NCBI GenBank assembly: GCA_012959525.1
Contig: DUDB01000037.1
Location: forward strand, 50,115 to 114,114
Length of the DNA: 64,000 nucleotides
Direction: 5' to 3'
Source: Planctomycetota bacterium
GTDB lineage: Bacteria; Planctomycetota; UBA1135; GCA-002686595
In this document: positions 17,512 to 26,277 of the stretch, one piece after another
Position numbering within the stretch: the first letter of the stretch is position 1
How the letters are laid out: every line of letters begins with the position of its first letter
Translations under genes and position numbers: made by a program
The notes under the pieces: generated by a model
The model's input: only the letters and a program-made list of their open reading frames with translations
Told to the model about the DNA's origin: nothing
Databases searched by the model: none

Positions 17512-18311
17512 TGGGTTCCTCCACGGGGACCCGCCTGGACCCCATCCTCGCGGACGTGGCCGAGCGCGCCCGTCAGCGGCGCCGGATCCAGAGTCTCGAG
17601 GCCCTGCGCGCCGGGGCGGTCCCGGATCCGGGCCGAGGCCAGCGCTTCCTGAACGGGCTGGGCGCGGCGGGCCTCTCGATCATCGCTGAGTGCAAGCGTC
17701 GCTCCCCTTCCGCGGGACAGCTTTCCACGGAGACGGACCTCCCTGCCCGGGCCGAGGCCTACTCCCGTGGCGGTGCTCGGGCCCTGTCGGTGCTGACCGA
17801 GCAGGACCACTTTGGCGGCGGACCGGAAGACCTGTTGGCCGTGGAGTCGGCGGGCCTGCCGCGTCTGCGCAAGGACTTCCTGCTGGACGAGGCCATGGTC
17901 CTGGAGAGCATGGCCATGGGCGCCGACGCCGTGTTGCTGCTCGCCGTCTGTCTGCCAGACCCGCTCCTGGGCGAGCTGCTCGAGGTGGCTCGAGCCCAGG
18001 GTCTCGCGGTCCTGGTCGAGGTACACGACGAGCTGGAGCTGGAGCGCGCACTGGCCTGCGGCGCCGACTGCGTGGGCGTCAACGCCCGCGATCTAAAGAC
18101 CTTTGAGGTAGACCTGACGCGCACCGAGCAGCTCCTGCCCAAGATTCCGACCGGTGTGCTGAGCGTGGCGGAGAGTGGGCTGCGAAGTCTCGCCGACTTG
18201 CAGCGCGTGGCGCGCGCAGGAGCCGACGCGGCTCTTGTGGGGGAGGCCCTCATGCGGGCTCCCGATCCACGAGCCACCTTGGCTGATTGGCTAGAGGGGC
18301 TTCAGCCGTGA
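17511..18311 (+). CDS. trpC: Indole-3-glycerol-phosphate synthase
   Basis: 266 residues, (beta/alpha)8 barrel. Visible family motifs are IIAECKRRSPSAG (catalytic lysine), LSVLTEQDHFGG, LRKDFLLDEA, LLLAVCL, LVEVHDELEL, GVNARDLKTFEVD and SVAESGL. It closes the indole ring from CdRP. TrpC is a separate protein here, not fused to TrpF. Start overlaps the trpD stop by one base, and the stop overlaps the trpF GTG. Confidence 0.93.
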   Translation: MGSSTGTRLDPILADVAERARQRRRIQSLEALRAGAVPDPGRGQRFLNGLGAAGLSIIAECKRRSPSAGQLSTETDLPARAEAYSRGGARALSVLTEQDHFGGGPEDLLAVESAGLPRLRKDFLLDEAMVLESMAMGADAVLLLAVCLPDPLLGELLEVARAQGLAVLVEVHDELELERALACGADCVGVNARDLKTFEVDLTRTEQLLPKIPTGVLSVAESGLRSLADLQRVARAGADAALVGEALMRAPDPRATLADWLEGLQP

Positions 18312-18958
18312 GTGCTTCGGGGATCATCAAGGTCTGCGGCCTGTGTCGCGAGGAGGACGTGGATCAGGCCCTGGCGGCGGGTGCCAACGCCCTGGGGTTC
18401 GTGCACTACCCACCCTCGGCCCGGCACCTGGAGGTGGAGCAGCTGGTCGATCTCGTGCAGCGCGCTCGGGAGCGCTCGGACGCGTACACCGTGCTGGTCC
18501 TGGTGGATGCCGTTCCCGACCAGGTCCTCGCCCTGGCGGATCGCAGCGGCGCGTCCCACCTGCAGTTGTGTGGCGCGGAGGACCCCCGGGATTGGAGCGC
18601 GGACCTCCCGTCTCCATCCCTTTGGCGTCGGATCGCCGTGGGGCCCGGAGCTCGGGAGGAGGTGGAACGCTGGGCCGACCTGTGCGAGGCCTTCGTGCTC
18701 GATCACCCCGGCGCACCGGGGGGGACGGGGGTGGAGGTGGACGGCGTCATGGCGCGGGACCTGGCCTCGCTGGCGCCGTGCATTCTGGCCGGTGGTCTGG
18801 ATGCAACGAACGTGGCCGACCGGATCCAGGCTGTGGGGCCCATGGGCGTGGACGCTTCGTCGCGCCTGGAGCGGGAGCCCGGAATCAAGGACCCCGCCGC
18901 GGTGAGCGCCTTCACGCAGGCTGCACGCCAAGCACTGACAACGGAGGGCGCCCCGTGA
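18308..18958 (+). CDS. trpF: Phosphoribosylanthranilate isomerase
   Basis: 216 residues, a barrel enzyme. IKVCGLCREEDVDQAL is the start motif (KxCGxxxxED) with the catalytic cysteine. FVHYPPSARHL, LQLCGAEDP and LAGGLDATNV, then GVDASSRLEREPGIKD, follow the family order. It isomerises PRA to CdRP between TrpD and TrpC. The GTG at 18308 overlaps the trpC stop (GTGA); an upstream in-frame start at 18287 would lie inside trpC. Confidence 0.92.
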   Translation: MSASGIIKVCGLCREEDVDQALAAGANALGFVHYPPSARHLEVEQLVDLVQRARERSDAYTVLVLVDAVPDQVLALADRSGASHLQLCGAEDPRDWSADLPSPSLWRRIAVGPGAREEVERWADLCEAFVLDHPGAPGGTGVEVDGVMARDLASLAPCILAGGLDATNVADRIQAVGPMGVDASSRLEREPGIKDPAAVSAFTQAARQALTTEGAP

Positions 18959-20169
18959 GCCACGAGCGGTTTGAGCGGCCCACCCGGTTCGCAGCGGGCG
19001 AGGAGTCCTTCGGCGGGGTTTTTGCCCCCGAGACCCTGATGGACAACCTCTTCGCGTTGGAAGCCGCCTGGATTGCGGCGGGGGAGGACGAATCGTTCGG
19101 CGCCGAACTCACGCGTCTGCTCGAAACCTACGCCGGTCGCCCCACGCCCACCTACCACGCGCGCCGGCTGTCCGAGGCCTGGGGCGTGGACCTGTGGCTC
19201 AAGCGCGAGGACCTGCTGCACACCGGCGCGCACAAGCTCAACAACACCCTGGGGCAGTGTCTTCTGGCGTGCAGCATGGGCAAGAAGCGCATCTTGGCAG
19301 AGACCGGAGCCGGACAGCACGGGGTGGCTAGCGCTACAGCTGCGGCTCTCTTGGGCCTGGAGTGCGTGGTCTACATGGGGGCGCTGGACGCCGCGCGCCA
19401 GGCACCCAATGTCGATCGCATGCGCCTCTTGGGCGCCGAGGTCTGCATCGTCGAGCACGGTCAGCGCACCCTCAAAGACGCCATCAACGAGGCCCTGCGT
19501 GCTTGGGTCACCGATCCCGAGGCCCACTACGTGTTGGGCAGCGCCCTCGGGCCGCATCCCTTCCCCAGCATCGTGGCGGGCTACCAGGAGATCATCGGGC
19601 ACGAGGCGCGCGCCCAGTTCCTGTCCGCCCACGGCAGCCTCCCGGATCTGGCCGTGGCCTGTGTGGGCGGTGGCTCGAACGCCATCGGGCTGTTCCGTGG
19701 GTTCGTGGACGACGCGAGCGTGGAGTTGGTGGGCGTGGAGGCGGGCGGTGTGGGCTCCGAGGCGGGCCAGCACGCGGCGCGCTTCAGAGGCGGTCGTCCC
19801 GGTGTCCTGCACGGTTGTCTGAGCTACCTGCTGCAGGACGAGGACGGCCAAGTGCAGGCCACGCGCTCCATCAGCGCCGGTTTGGACTACCCCTCGGTGG
19901 GACCCGAGCACGCGGCCCTGCGAGCGGCGGGTCGCGCGCGCTACGAGTCGGCCACGGATGAAGAGGCCCTGGCCGGGTTCAAGGACCTGGCTGCTCGCGA
20001 GGGCATCCTGGCGGCCCTGGAGTCGAGCCACGCCCTGGGCTGGGTGCGACGGGAGCGCGAGGCTCTGGCCGGTCGGTCCGTGCTCGTGAACCTGTCGGGC
20101 CGCGGGGACAAGGACATGGCCACGATCCTGGAAGTGCTCGCCCCCGATCAGGATGGAGAGGGTTCATGA
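18955..20169 (+). CDS. trpB: Tryptophan synthase beta chain
   Basis: 404 residues. PLP-enzyme motifs: KREDLLHTGAHKLNN with the Schiff-base lysine, AETGAGQHGVASAT, and the phosphate-binding GGGSNAIG. It is the TrpB1 type that pairs with TrpA. The GTG at 18955 overlaps the trpF stop in GTGA; the frame is open further back but that stretch overlaps trpF. It condenses indole with serine. Confidence 0.95.
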   Translation: MSHERFERPTRFAAGEESFGGVFAPETLMDNLFALEAAWIAAGEDESFGAELTRLLETYAGRPTPTYHARRLSEAWGVDLWLKREDLLHTGAHKLNNTLGQCLLACSMGKKRILAETGAGQHGVASATAAALLGLECVVYMGALDAARQAPNVDRMRLLGAEVCIVEHGQRTLKDAINEALRAWVTDPEAHYVLGSALGPHPFPSIVAGYQEIIGHEARAQFLSAHGSLPDLAVACVGGGSNAIGLFRGFVDDASVELVGVEAGGVGSEAGQHAARFRGGRPGVLHGCLSYLLQDEDGQVQATRSISAGLDYPSVGPEHAALRAAGRARYESATDEEALAGFKDLAAREGILAALESSHALGWVRREREALAGRSVLVNLSGRGDKDMATILEVLAPDQDGEGS

Positions 20170-20996
20170 GCGCCTCGCGGCTGGAAGCCGTCACCACGCG
20201 CCTGGCTCAGGCCGGTGAGTGCGGCATCGCTCCCTACGTGACTGCCGGCGACGGCGGGCTGGGGCGCACCCTGGCTGTGCTGCACGCTCTGGAGGGAGCC
20301 GGCGCGGCCTGCGTCGAGCTGGGGCTGCCCTTCAGCGATCCCGTGGCCGACGGTCCCCTCCTACAGGCCGCGGCCCTGCGTTCCCTGGACTCGGGCACCA
20401 CCTTCGAGGGTGTCGTGGATCTGATCGGCCGCTATCGCTCCGCCGGGGGAGCCCTGCCCATCTTGGCCTTTAGCTACGCCAATCCGATCCTCAGCCGCGG
20501 GGCCGAGGAGGCCTGCTCACGCCTGGCCGAGGCAGGAGCGGATGGTCTCTTGATCCCGGACCTACCCGTGGAGGAGCAGGCCTGCATCGCGGGCGCAGTG
20601 CAGGCGGCGGATCTGGCCAACGTCTTCTTCGTCACGCCCACCACCGCCGATGCGCGCATCGTGCGCGCCGCCGAGCTGAGCCGCGGCTTCTTGTACGTGA
20701 TCGGTCGCACAGGCATCACGGGGACGCGCACGGAGCTGGGCCGCGAGGGCAGTGAGTTCCTCGCGCGCGTGCGCTCCCTGACAACCTGCCCCCTGGGCGT
20801 GGGATTTGGTATCAACGGACCGGCGGAGGTGGCTGCTGTGGCGCCCCACGCCCAACTGGCCATCGTGGGTTCAGCCTTGGTGGAGCACGTCCATCAGGCC
20901 GCCCTCGGGTCCTCCCCCGACCAAGACATTGATGCCGTGTGCGCCCGCGCCGCGGCCAACTTCCTGACCCAACTGCGAGAGGGACTGAAACCATGA
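20166..20996 (+). CDS. trpA: Tryptophan synthase alpha chain
   Basis: 276 residues, barrel fold. The catalytic glutamate is in VELGLPFSDPVADGP and the catalytic aspartate in ADGLLIPDLPVEE. The phosphate-binding end GVGFGINGP and AIVGSALVE fit. It releases indole from IGP for TrpB. The start overlaps the trpB stop (ATGA) and the stop overlaps the next gene (ATGA), so alpha and beta chains are translationally coupled. Confidence 0.94.
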   Translation: MSASRLEAVTTRLAQAGECGIAPYVTAGDGGLGRTLAVLHALEGAGAACVELGLPFSDPVADGPLLQAAALRSLDSGTTFEGVVDLIGRYRSAGGALPILAFSYANPILSRGAEEACSRLAEAGADGLLIPDLPVEEQACIAGAVQAADLANVFFVTPTTADARIVRAAELSRGFLYVIGRTGITGTRTELGREGSEFLARVRSLTTCPLGVGFGINGPAEVAAVAPHAQLAIVGSALVEHVHQAALGSSPDQDIDAVCARAAANFLTQLREGLKP

Positions 20997-21226
20997 GCCT
21001 GACTCTGAGACACCAACTGACCGCCTTGGACCGGGCTCTGGCCCACCTGCTGGACGAGCGTGCACGCCTGTCCCGGGAGATGGCCCGCGGCGCGCCCCTG
21101 CCCGCACCCGCCCTGGACGATGTGCTCGTCCGTACCGATGGGGACTTCCCGGCTCCTATCCTTGAGCGTGTCTTCGAAGCCGTGGACGAGGGTTGTCGCC
21201 GTGCGACCGAGGAGCTGTCCCGATGA
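20993..21226 (+). CDS. Chorismate-mutase-like small helical protein
   Basis: 77 residues. The start LRHQLTALDRALAHLLDERARL resembles helix 1 of AroQ chorismate mutases (LRxxID-xxD-xxLLxLLxxR). The rest is short: the lysine and REE segments of the active site are not evident, and the usual C-terminal glutamine is missing. It overlaps trpA and the DAHP synthase gene, both by ATGA. In other bacteria CM-like domains are fused to type I-beta DAHP synthase and carry feedback control. A separate regulatory subunit is one reading; a weak mutase is another. Confidence 0.6.
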   Translation: MSLTLRHQLTALDRALAHLLDERARLSREMARGAPLPAPALDDVLVRTDGDFPAPILERVFEAVDEGCRRATEELSR

Positions 21227-22281
21227 TCCTGCGCCTACGCATCGGAACCCCGCCGGATGTGGTCTTGGAGCTGCGCGCCCTGATCGAGGTTCAGGGCTTG
21301 CGCACCTTCCTCTCGCCCGAGCCCGCGCGTCCCATCATCGCCATCGTGGATGAGGTGTCTGGGGATCTGGCCGATCAGTTGGCGGCGCGGCCCGAGGTAG
21401 AGCAGGCCATCGTGCCCCGCGGGGAGTGGCGTCTGGTGGATCGCGCCTTTCGCGAAGGGCCCACCGCGGTCAACGTGGGTCCGGTCTGCGTGGGAGCTGG
21501 GAAGTCGGTGGTCATCGCCGGACCCTGCAGTGTCGAGGGTCGGGACCTGATCCTGGAGGGGGCGCGTATCTGCCGTGACGCGGGCGCCCACATCTTGCGC
21601 GGCGGAGCCTTCAAGCCACGCACCAGTCCCTACGCCTTCCAGGGCCTGGGCCGCGAGGGTCTGGCTCAGTTGAAGGATGCGGGGGAGAGCGTGGGCCTGC
21701 CCGTGATCAGCGAGATCATGGACGCCACGCAGGTGAAGGCTTTTCAGGACTGCGACATCGACTGCTTACAGGTGGGCGCGCGCAACATGCAGAACTTCAC
21801 TCTGCTGAAAGCCATTGCGGCCGCGGGTCGGCCCGTACTCCTCAAGCGCGGCCTCTCGGCCACCGTGGCCGAGTGGCTGGCGGCCGCGGAGTATCTGGCG
21901 GCCCACGGGTCCGATCAGATCATCCTGTGTGAGCGGGGCATCCGCACTTTTGAGACAGCGACGCGTAACACCCTGGACCTGACCGTCCTACCCTTGCTGC
22001 GCCAGTGGACCCACCTACCCATCCTGGTCGATCCTTCCCATGCAGCCGGGATCCCCGAGCTGGTGGCGCCTCTCTCTCGTGCGGCCATCGCCGCCGGGGC
22101 AGATGGGGTGGCCGTGGAGGTGCACCCGCGCCCCGATCAGGCTCGCTCGGACGGAGCCCAGGCCCTGCTACCCGGCGAGTTGGCCCGCGTGGTGGCCGAG
22201 TGCCGTGTGGTGGGTGCCGTGCTGGGGCGCGGCTTTCACGCCCAGCCCCAACTCGAGGGGGCTGCTGCTCTGGCTCCCTGA
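21223..22281 (+). CDS. aroF: DAHP synthase, type I-beta
   Basis: 352 residues. The first 85 or so form a ferredoxin-like domain as in the Thermotoga enzyme, followed by the barrel: VVIAGPCSVEGR, LRGGAFKPRTSPYAFQG, QVGARNMQNF, VLLKRG, ILCERGIRTFE and LVDPSHAAG. It condenses PEP and erythrose 4-phosphate, the first step to chorismate. Start at 21223 overlaps the CM-like stop by ATGA. Last in the trp operon, so the first pathway step and the terminal branch are co-expressed. The N-terminal domain is where tyrosine/phenylalanine binding is known in Thermotoga. Confidence 0.93.
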   Translation: MILRLRIGTPPDVVLELRALIEVQGLRTFLSPEPARPIIAIVDEVSGDLADQLAARPEVEQAIVPRGEWRLVDRAFREGPTAVNVGPVCVGAGKSVVIAGPCSVEGRDLILEGARICRDAGAHILRGGAFKPRTSPYAFQGLGREGLAQLKDAGESVGLPVISEIMDATQVKAFQDCDIDCLQVGARNMQNFTLLKAIAAAGRPVLLKRGLSATVAEWLAAAEYLAAHGSDQIILCERGIRTFETATRNTLDLTVLPLLRQWTHLPILVDPSHAAGIPELVAPLSRAAIAAGADGVAVEVHPRPDQARSDGAQALLPGELARVVAECRVVGAVLGRGFHAQPQLEGAAALAP

Positions 22282-22284
22282 GCC

Positions 22285-23412
22285 CTAATCAAGCGCCTTG
22301 AGCATGGCGTCCCAGTCCACGTCGAGAGGCTCCCACTCGTCGGTGCCTCCGTGCGACGCGGCGAACTCTTCGATGGCCGCGATGCGCTCCTCGTGCTGCG
22401 GGTGGGTGGAGAACCAGGCCAGGGAGTCGGGCACGTCACCATGCTCCTCGGCCAGATGCTCGAAGAAGTGTGCCAGACCGATGGGGTCGATGCCCGCGGC
22501 CATCAGCATACGCACGCCCTCCAGGTCCGCGTCGGTCTCCTGATCCTGGGAGTAGCCGTTGACCGAGGCCAGGGTGAAGAGATCGCGCGCGATGGAGGCC
22601 AGCACGTCGGTGTTGCCCAAGACGAGCGTGACCGATGCCCACAGGCCGACCGAATGCGCCATGCGTCGCAGACCATGACGGCGCGTCACGTGAGCCATCT
22701 CGTGGGCGATAACCCCGGCGACCTCTTCTGGTGAGGAGGCCTCGGTCAGGAGGCCCGTGAAGACGGTGATGTAGCCACCGGGCAGGGCGAAGGCGTTGAC
22801 CACCTCGCTGTCGATGATCTTGAACTGGAACTCGGCTTCGGGAAGCTCGGAATGGGGCGTGAGACGGTCGAAGATGGCCTGCACCGCGGCGCGTACCTCG
22901 GGATCGCTGACCTCGTCACCCCCTAGGTCCATGCTGCCCCAGACCTGCTCACCGATGATCTCGTCCACGCTGTAGGGCAGAGCCTCCACGGTGGAGTTCA
23001 CTCCCCAGCGGAACAGGGGGGGCACGCTGAGCGCGAGCACTACCGTGAGGGCCAGGCAACCCAGGCAGCCCAGCCGGTTGGTCAGAGGTGTGGAGGTCCG
23101 CATGCCTTCCATGCGTGCCAAAGCGTCGCTGAGATCGTTGCCGCCGGCCGCCTCCACGGCTCGCAGGAAGTCCGGGTCCTCGCTGAAAATTCGTTGAGCT
23201 CCATCGGCGGCGATGCAGTAGATCACCTCGCCGCCGGGCTCGGCGTTCAGTCGCATGCCCTTCCAGGCAATCTGGACCGTGGTGCCATCTTCCAGGCTGG
23301 CCACGATCCCATCCAGTCGCATGCGGATGCGCGCGGGTTGGCGACCCTCGGGGTTTGAGCGCTGGAAGACCCAGCCATCCATGGACTGTTCTAGGTCGTA
23401 GGCCCCCGTCAT
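22285..23412 (-). CDS. M48-family zinc metallopeptidase, membrane-anchored
   Basis: 375 residues. A single hydrophobic segment (CLGCLALTVVLALSVPPLF, about residue 115-135) splits an N-terminal 110-residue domain from the protease domain. The latter has HEMAH (HExxH) followed by the third ligand in SQDQETDADLEG, as in HtpX/BepA-like peptidases. The protein lacks the multi-span layout of HtpX. It probably acts in envelope protein quality control. The start overlaps the upstream FAH-family gene stop by ATGA. Confidence 0.87.
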   Translation of the reverse strand: MTGAYDLEQSMDGWVFQRSNPEGRQPARIRMRLDGIVASLEDGTTVQIAWKGMRLNAEPGGEVIYCIAADGAQRIFSEDPDFLRAVEAAGGNDLSDALARMEGMRTSTPLTNRLGCLGCLALTVVLALSVPPLFRWGVNSTVEALPYSVDEIIGEQVWGSMDLGGDEVSDPEVRAAVQAIFDRLTPHSELPEAEFQFKIIDSEVVNAFALPGGYITVFTGLLTEASSPEEVAGVIAHEMAHVTRRHGLRRMAHSVGLWASVTLVLGNTDVLASIARDLFTLASVNGYSQDQETDADLEGVRMLMAAGIDPIGLAHFFEHLAEEHGDVPDSLAWFSTHPQHEERIAAIEEFAASHGGTDEWEPLDVDWDAMLKALD

Positions 23413-24389
23413 GGCGTCACCTGGACCGGAGGCATGCGTTGGATGCTGGTCCTCAGCGCGCCGATGCCGGACACGGCGCAGAGCACTTCATCCCCATCAT
23501 GGAGGGGGCCCACGCCGCTGGGTGTGCCCGTCAAGATGATGTCACCCGGGTGAAGAGTCAACTGGCGTGAAAGGTAGGCGATGGCCTCCGGCAACCCCAC
23601 GACCCAATCCGCGGTGGAGGCCTCTTGGCGCAGCTCGCCATTCACGTGGCACGTCACGTCCAATGCGTTCACGTCCAGAAAGTCGCGCGGGACGAAGGCG
23701 GGGCCCAGGGGACAGGCGCCCTCCATGTTCTTGGCGCGCAGCCAGGGGTGCCCCAGCTTGCGGTCCGCGCCCTGCATCGTGCGTGCTGTGAGATCGTTGG
23801 CCACGGTGTAGCCAGCCACGTGATCCATGGCGTCGGCAGTCGAGATGTCTCGTCCACCCCTGCCGATGACGACGGCGACCTCGGCCTCGTGATCAAATCG
23901 GTCCTGATACCACTCGGGTACGCACACCTCTGCGCCGTGGGGGACCAGCGTCTCGGGCAGCTTGTTGAAGACTAGGGGTTCGGTGGGCACCTCCTCGCCG
24001 AACTCCTCGGCGTGGGCGCGGAAGTTCTTGCCCAGGCAGAGGATCTTGCCCACTTCACAAGGCAGCAACGGCAGACCCGTGCCCACGGGGACGCCGTCCA
24101 CGCATTCCACCTGGACCCGACGCAGGCCATCGGACTCCCCTTCCTCGTCCAGAGCACGCTGTAGATGCTCGCGATCCAGCCAGCCGATCGCGAACAGGTC
24201 GACCATGTTGGTGGGTTTGCCCCAACGCTCGAGGAGTTCTGTGAGATCCAAGAATCCTCGCTCCGCGCATGTCTCAGGATCCGGCCCGTCGTCCAGGAGC
24301 AGACGCCCGCGGGGCCCGGCCGAGTCCGGGCTCAGGCGGTAGATCCGGATGGGTCCGCCTGGGGCGGGAAGTGCGCTGCCGGTGTCCAT
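23409..24389 (-). CDS. Fumarylacetoacetate hydrolase family protein
   Basis: 326 residues. The FAH C-terminal fold is clear: ILCLGKNFRAHAEEFG, FNKLPETLVPHG, FDHEAEVAVVIG (metal-binding acidic pair), GYTVANDLTARTMQ and ILTGTPSGVG. Members split C-C bonds in diketo acids or decarboxylate oxaloacetate; the substrate is not evident. I chose the ATG at 24389; an extension to 24494 lacks family residues. Coupled to the M48 peptidase downstream by a four-base overlap. Confidence 0.85.
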   Translation of the reverse strand: MDTGSALPAPGGPIRIYRLSPDSAGPRGRLLLDDGPDPETCAERGFLDLTELLERWGKPTNMVDLFAIGWLDREHLQRALDEEGESDGLRRVQVECVDGVPVGTGLPLLPCEVGKILCLGKNFRAHAEEFGEEVPTEPLVFNKLPETLVPHGAEVCVPEWYQDRFDHEAEVAVVIGRGGRDISTADAMDHVAGYTVANDLTARTMQGADRKLGHPWLRAKNMEGACPLGPAFVPRDFLDVNALDVTCHVNGELRQEASTADWVVGLPEAIAYLSRQLTLHPGDIILTGTPSGVGPLHDGDEVLCAVSGIGALRTSIQRMPPVQVTP

Positions 24390-24411
24390 GGCGCGCAGTA
24401 TACAGCGCGCG

Positions 24412-26169
24412 CTAGAGGGTCTCACCCAGGGTGAGCAAAGCGTAGGCCGTGGCCAGTACGGGATTGCCCTCCCACCAGCGCGGGGCGTTGGCATTCACCC
24501 AGGAGCCGTCCAGCTTGGACTGCATCGCCACAAGACGGCCCGCCAGCTCGGCCCGCCAATCGTGAACCTGTCCTTCGCCATCGATGACCTCCTTGGCACC
24601 AAACACCGACAGGGCGCGGGCCATGGAGTGGAAGTAGTAGAACAGGCCCTGGTAGGCGGCCGTGGGGTCACTGGAGTGTTCGAAGCCCGGGTTCACGTCC
24701 AGGGTGTAGTGCTCGCTGAGCCACTTCCAGCAGGCCTGAACGCGCTCGTCCTCGGCGTCGAGCCCCGAGAAGACCAGCCCCTTGAGCAGGGCGTAGGTCA
24801 TGGACCCATAGGAGCGAGGGATCTTCGTGCCGTCGGCCAGCACCTCGAAACCCGCCTTGGAATCGCCGGGGTAGTAGCCCGCACCGCCGTCGTTGCCCGA
24901 GACGATCTTGCCCTCGGCCGATCGCAACTCGAAGTCGTTGGACTCCGAGCGGTTCTGGCAGCGCTCGAGGAAGCGCACGGCGCGGTCGAAGGCCACGTGG
25001 TCCTCTTCCAGGCCCGAAGCGACCAGGGCCTCAAGGGCCATCTGCAGGTTCGAGAGGTCCGGCCGCTCGTCGCCTCCGTACCCGATGCCGCCGTAGAAGG
25101 GGTGGTCAGCGGAGTAGCCTTCGCCCTCATCAGCTTGCAGGTTCACGAGGAAACCCTGGGCGCGCTTGATCACCTTGGCGTAGGTCGCGCCCTCGGCTTG
25201 TGCCAGGGCCAGGACGCAAGAGGACGTGACGTAGTTGGCCAGCCGACCCTGGTGGATGGATCCGTCTTCGCGCTGCAGGCTTGCGATCCACTCTAGACCC
25301 TCATCAATCACCTTTTGAATGTCCGCGGGGCGTGGGCTCGGGACGGCCTGAAGAGAGGCGATCACCATGGCCGTCAGGCCTGCATCCGCTTGGCCGGGTG
25401 CGCCCCAACGGCCGTCTTCGCTTGTAAGCAACAGGAACTGTGCGCCCTTGTGCATGGAGTCGCGGACGGCTTTGGCATTCACTCCAGCGATGGCGGGCAA
25501 AGGCGTGGCGCCTGTGGGGGTGAGCTTTGGATCGACGAACATGGGTTGGCAGATAGACAGATCGCTCACGGCCGTGGCGGTGGCCCACACGTCTTGCGAA
25601 TAGGGACCCTGCCAGGAGCCATTGCTCCGTCGCTTGGCCAGCAGGGATGTGGCCCAGGCGGCAGCCTGTGCCTTGCTGTCCGTGAACTCGCCCCGATCGA
25701 CCCAGGGGTTGGGGAGGGGAGCCCCATCGCTCGGGTCGGACACGCCCTCTTTGGCGAGCCACGCCACAGCACGACCCAGCGCTGGGGTGGTCACGGGATC
25801 GACGAAACCGAAGAGTGCCACGGCCGCTTGGCGTGTCTGCATAAGGACGCCGCGCGGTTCGGCACCTGGTGTGGCAATCGATCCCTCTTGCGATTGCAGC
25901 CCGATGAGGTAGTCCAGGGCTGCGGCGACGAAAGGACCGTCGGAGCGCGTGTAGTGCCGGGGGCAGGTGGCCAGAGCCGTTAGCACGGCGGAGGTGTCCT
26001 GGACACCGGACCCGTAGCTGCCGACCTTGGGGTTCTGGACGGAACGTAGCCAGCGAATGGACAGGTCTATTTCATCCTTCAGGCTGCCGAGGTCCTGGGG
26101 CGCAGGCTCGGAGACGGCGGGCAGGATGGGGGACGCAGCGGCCAGGAGGGCCAGGAGAGGAGAGAGCAT
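24412..26169 (-). CDS. Secreted squalene-cyclase/prenyltransferase-repeat protein
   Basis: 585 residues. An N-terminal signal (MLSPLLALLAAASPILPAVS) precedes alpha/alpha-barrel repeats of the terpene-cyclase type: DTSAVLTALATC, ALDYLIGLQSQEGS, WATSLLAKRRSNGSW, GLTAMVIASL, WIASLQREDGS, GGAGYYPGDSK and SYGSMTYALLKGL. No DxDD cyclase motif was seen. Such proteins are numerous in planctomycetes and their role is unknown. 107 bases of intergenic DNA separate it from the gene upstream. Confidence 0.8.
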   Translation of the reverse strand: MLSPLLALLAAASPILPAVSEPAPQDLGSLKDEIDLSIRWLRSVQNPKVGSYGSGVQDTSAVLTALATCPRHYTRSDGPFVAAALDYLIGLQSQEGSIATPGAEPRGVLMQTRQAAVALFGFVDPVTTPALGRAVAWLAKEGVSDPSDGAPLPNPWVDRGEFTDSKAQAAAWATSLLAKRRSNGSWQGPYSQDVWATATAVSDLSICQPMFVDPKLTPTGATPLPAIAGVNAKAVRDSMHKGAQFLLLTSEDGRWGAPGQADAGLTAMVIASLQAVPSPRPADIQKVIDEGLEWIASLQREDGSIHQGRLANYVTSSCVLALAQAEGATYAKVIKRAQGFLVNLQADEGEGYSADHPFYGGIGYGGDERPDLSNLQMALEALVASGLEEDHVAFDRAVRFLERCQNRSESNDFELRSAEGKIVSGNDGGAGYYPGDSKAGFEVLADGTKIPRSYGSMTYALLKGLVFSGLDAEDERVQACWKWLSEHYTLDVNPGFEHSSDPTAAYQGLFYYFHSMARALSVFGAKEVIDGEGQVHDWRAELAGRLVAMQSKLDGSWVNANAPRWWEGNPVLATAYALLTLGETL

Positions 26170-26277
26170 GAGGCTTGAAACGCTCGGGCTGAGGGGGGGT
26201 TCAACGGGGCGGTGACCGGGCTGCCCCAGGGTAGCGTGTCCTTGCCTGTTACGCGCCTGACCTCTACCAGGTGGGTC

